Source: Bacteroidota bacterium
GTDB taxonomy: Bacteria; Bacteroidota; Ignavibacteria; Ignavibacteriales; Ignavibacteriaceae
Assembly (NCBI GenBank): GCA_021793635.1
Contig: JAJYSI010000202.1
Location: 1 to 6,462, forward strand
Length of the DNA: 6,462 nt
Direction of reading: 5' to 3'
In this document: in pieces, positions 6,016 through 6,462 of the stretch
How the letters are laid out: every line of letters starts with the position of its first letter
How positions within the stretch are numbered: position 1 is the first letter of the stretch
Program-made: the position numbers and the translations under genes
The notes under the pieces: model-generated
Told to the model about the DNA's origin: nothing
The model's database searches: none
Seen by the model: the letters and a program-made list of their open reading frames with translations, nothing else

Positions 6016-6462
6016 ATGAGACTAATTATTTTATACATTCTTTTAGTTGGTGCAATGCTTGCGGGACTTTTGGAAATTTTACGCGTTGGTGAAAAGATGA
6101 AAGCGCCTATAGATGTTTCGGGAAATTGGATAATCGAAAAACAGACTCAAAGTAAAATCCAATCAAACTGTGGAAACATAATTTTTTCTAAACATAATGC
6201 CGGCTTTAATATTGAGCAGTCCGGTAAATTTTTGGAATTAACTTTTAACGATGCATCAAACGCTAAATTGGAAGGTGAATTGGAAAATGACTCGTTAAAA
6301 TTCTTCGGAATTCTATCTTCCGGAAGCAATATAAGTAAATCATGCGGGAATAGATTGCAAGTAGAACTCAATCTTAAGCTTGTAAAAAAAGCCAGCTTAC
6401 CGGCAGAATTTATAGGAGTATGGACATCACCGAATTGCAATCTTTGCCGGGATGTAAGTTCC
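6016..6462 (+). CDS. N-terminal part of a membrane-anchored protein, probably a Kef-type cation:proton antiporter
   Basis: The frame opens at the ATG at 6016 and stays open to the window edge, giving 149 residues of a longer protein. GGAA at 6004-6007 lies 8 nt before the start. Residues 2-22 form a membrane helix (LIILYILLVGAMLAGLLEI). A soluble, beta-rich domain follows, beginning PIDVSGNW (31-38), with 'GFNIEQSGKFLELTF' (63-77) and 'LEGELENDSLKFFG' (85-98). Cysteines are at 52, 110, 141 and 144, the last two as CNLC. In my memory this order (N-terminal helix, then a domain starting 'PxxVxGxW' with an 'I.QSG.....' strand and paired cysteines) heads some Kef/CPA2 cation:proton antiporters of Bacteroidota and cyanobacteria. 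The transporter domain would lie beyond the edge, so this is inference. Alternatives include any anchored extracytoplasmic protein with such a lipocalin-like domain. Confidence 0.6.
   Translation, partial: MRLIILYILLVGAMLAGLLEILRVGEKMKAPIDVSGNWIIEKQTQSKIQSNCGNIIFSKHNAGFNIEQSGKFLELTFNDASNAKLEGELENDSLKFFGILSSGSNISKSCGNRLQVELNLKLVKKASLPAEFIGVWTSPNCNLCRDVSS

Noticed and set aside
6147..6440. Minus-strand 97-residue frame opposite the right-edge gene.
   Set aside because: The plus-strand frame from 6016 is uninterrupted over the same span, with a start, ribosome-binding site, membrane helix and sensible protein pattern. The minus frame has none of these.

Overview
The window is AT-rich DNA with dense, compact genes. 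It suggests a Bacteroidota- or Ignavibacteriota-like bacterium. That placement is inference: it rests on A/T-rich codon use, a GINxGG surface-repeat protein of a kind I associate with that group, a type II NADH dehydrogenase, and what looks like a Kef-type antiporter with a periplasmic N-terminal domain. No ribosomal or other phylogenetic marker is present. I see no tRNA, rRNA, insertion sequence, integrase or CRISPR array.

Left part (1-2011). A rho-independent terminator closes a gene outside the window. A plus-strand lipoprotein gene with CsgG/LpoB-like sequence features follows (145-759). Its stop lies 8 bp from the stop of a convergent minus-strand gene (768-2011) encoding an exported protein built mostly of fourteen 16-residue tandem repeats. 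That gene is broken by a one-base deletion in a run of six A's (coding strand). Restoring one A gives a continuous 414-residue protein and repairs exactly one repeat unit.

Middle part (2073-3863). A minus-strand gene of unknown function lies 61 bp upstream of the repeat-protein gene, in the same direction, so the two may be co-transcribed. Upstream of it is the most unusual non-coding element here: eight tandem copies of a 41-bp unit, with a degenerate copy at each edge, filling about 400 bp of a divergent intergenic region. The rest of that spacer holds a short dyad that could bind a regulator.

Right part (3864-6462). A four-helix membrane protein of unknown function (plus strand) converges on a full-length type II NADH:quinone oxidoreductase gene (minus strand). 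After a 352-bp divergent spacer, a plus-strand gene runs off the right edge. Its 149 visible residues comprise an N-terminal membrane helix and a soluble extracytoplasmic domain with four cysteines, resembling the head of Kef-type cation:proton antiporters. If so, this end couples electron entry into the quinone pool with monovalent-cation/proton homeostasis, but the link rests only on adjacency.

I found no clear new multi-gene system. The most unexplained items are the 41-bp array, the unknown gene next to it and the frameshifted repeat protein downstream.
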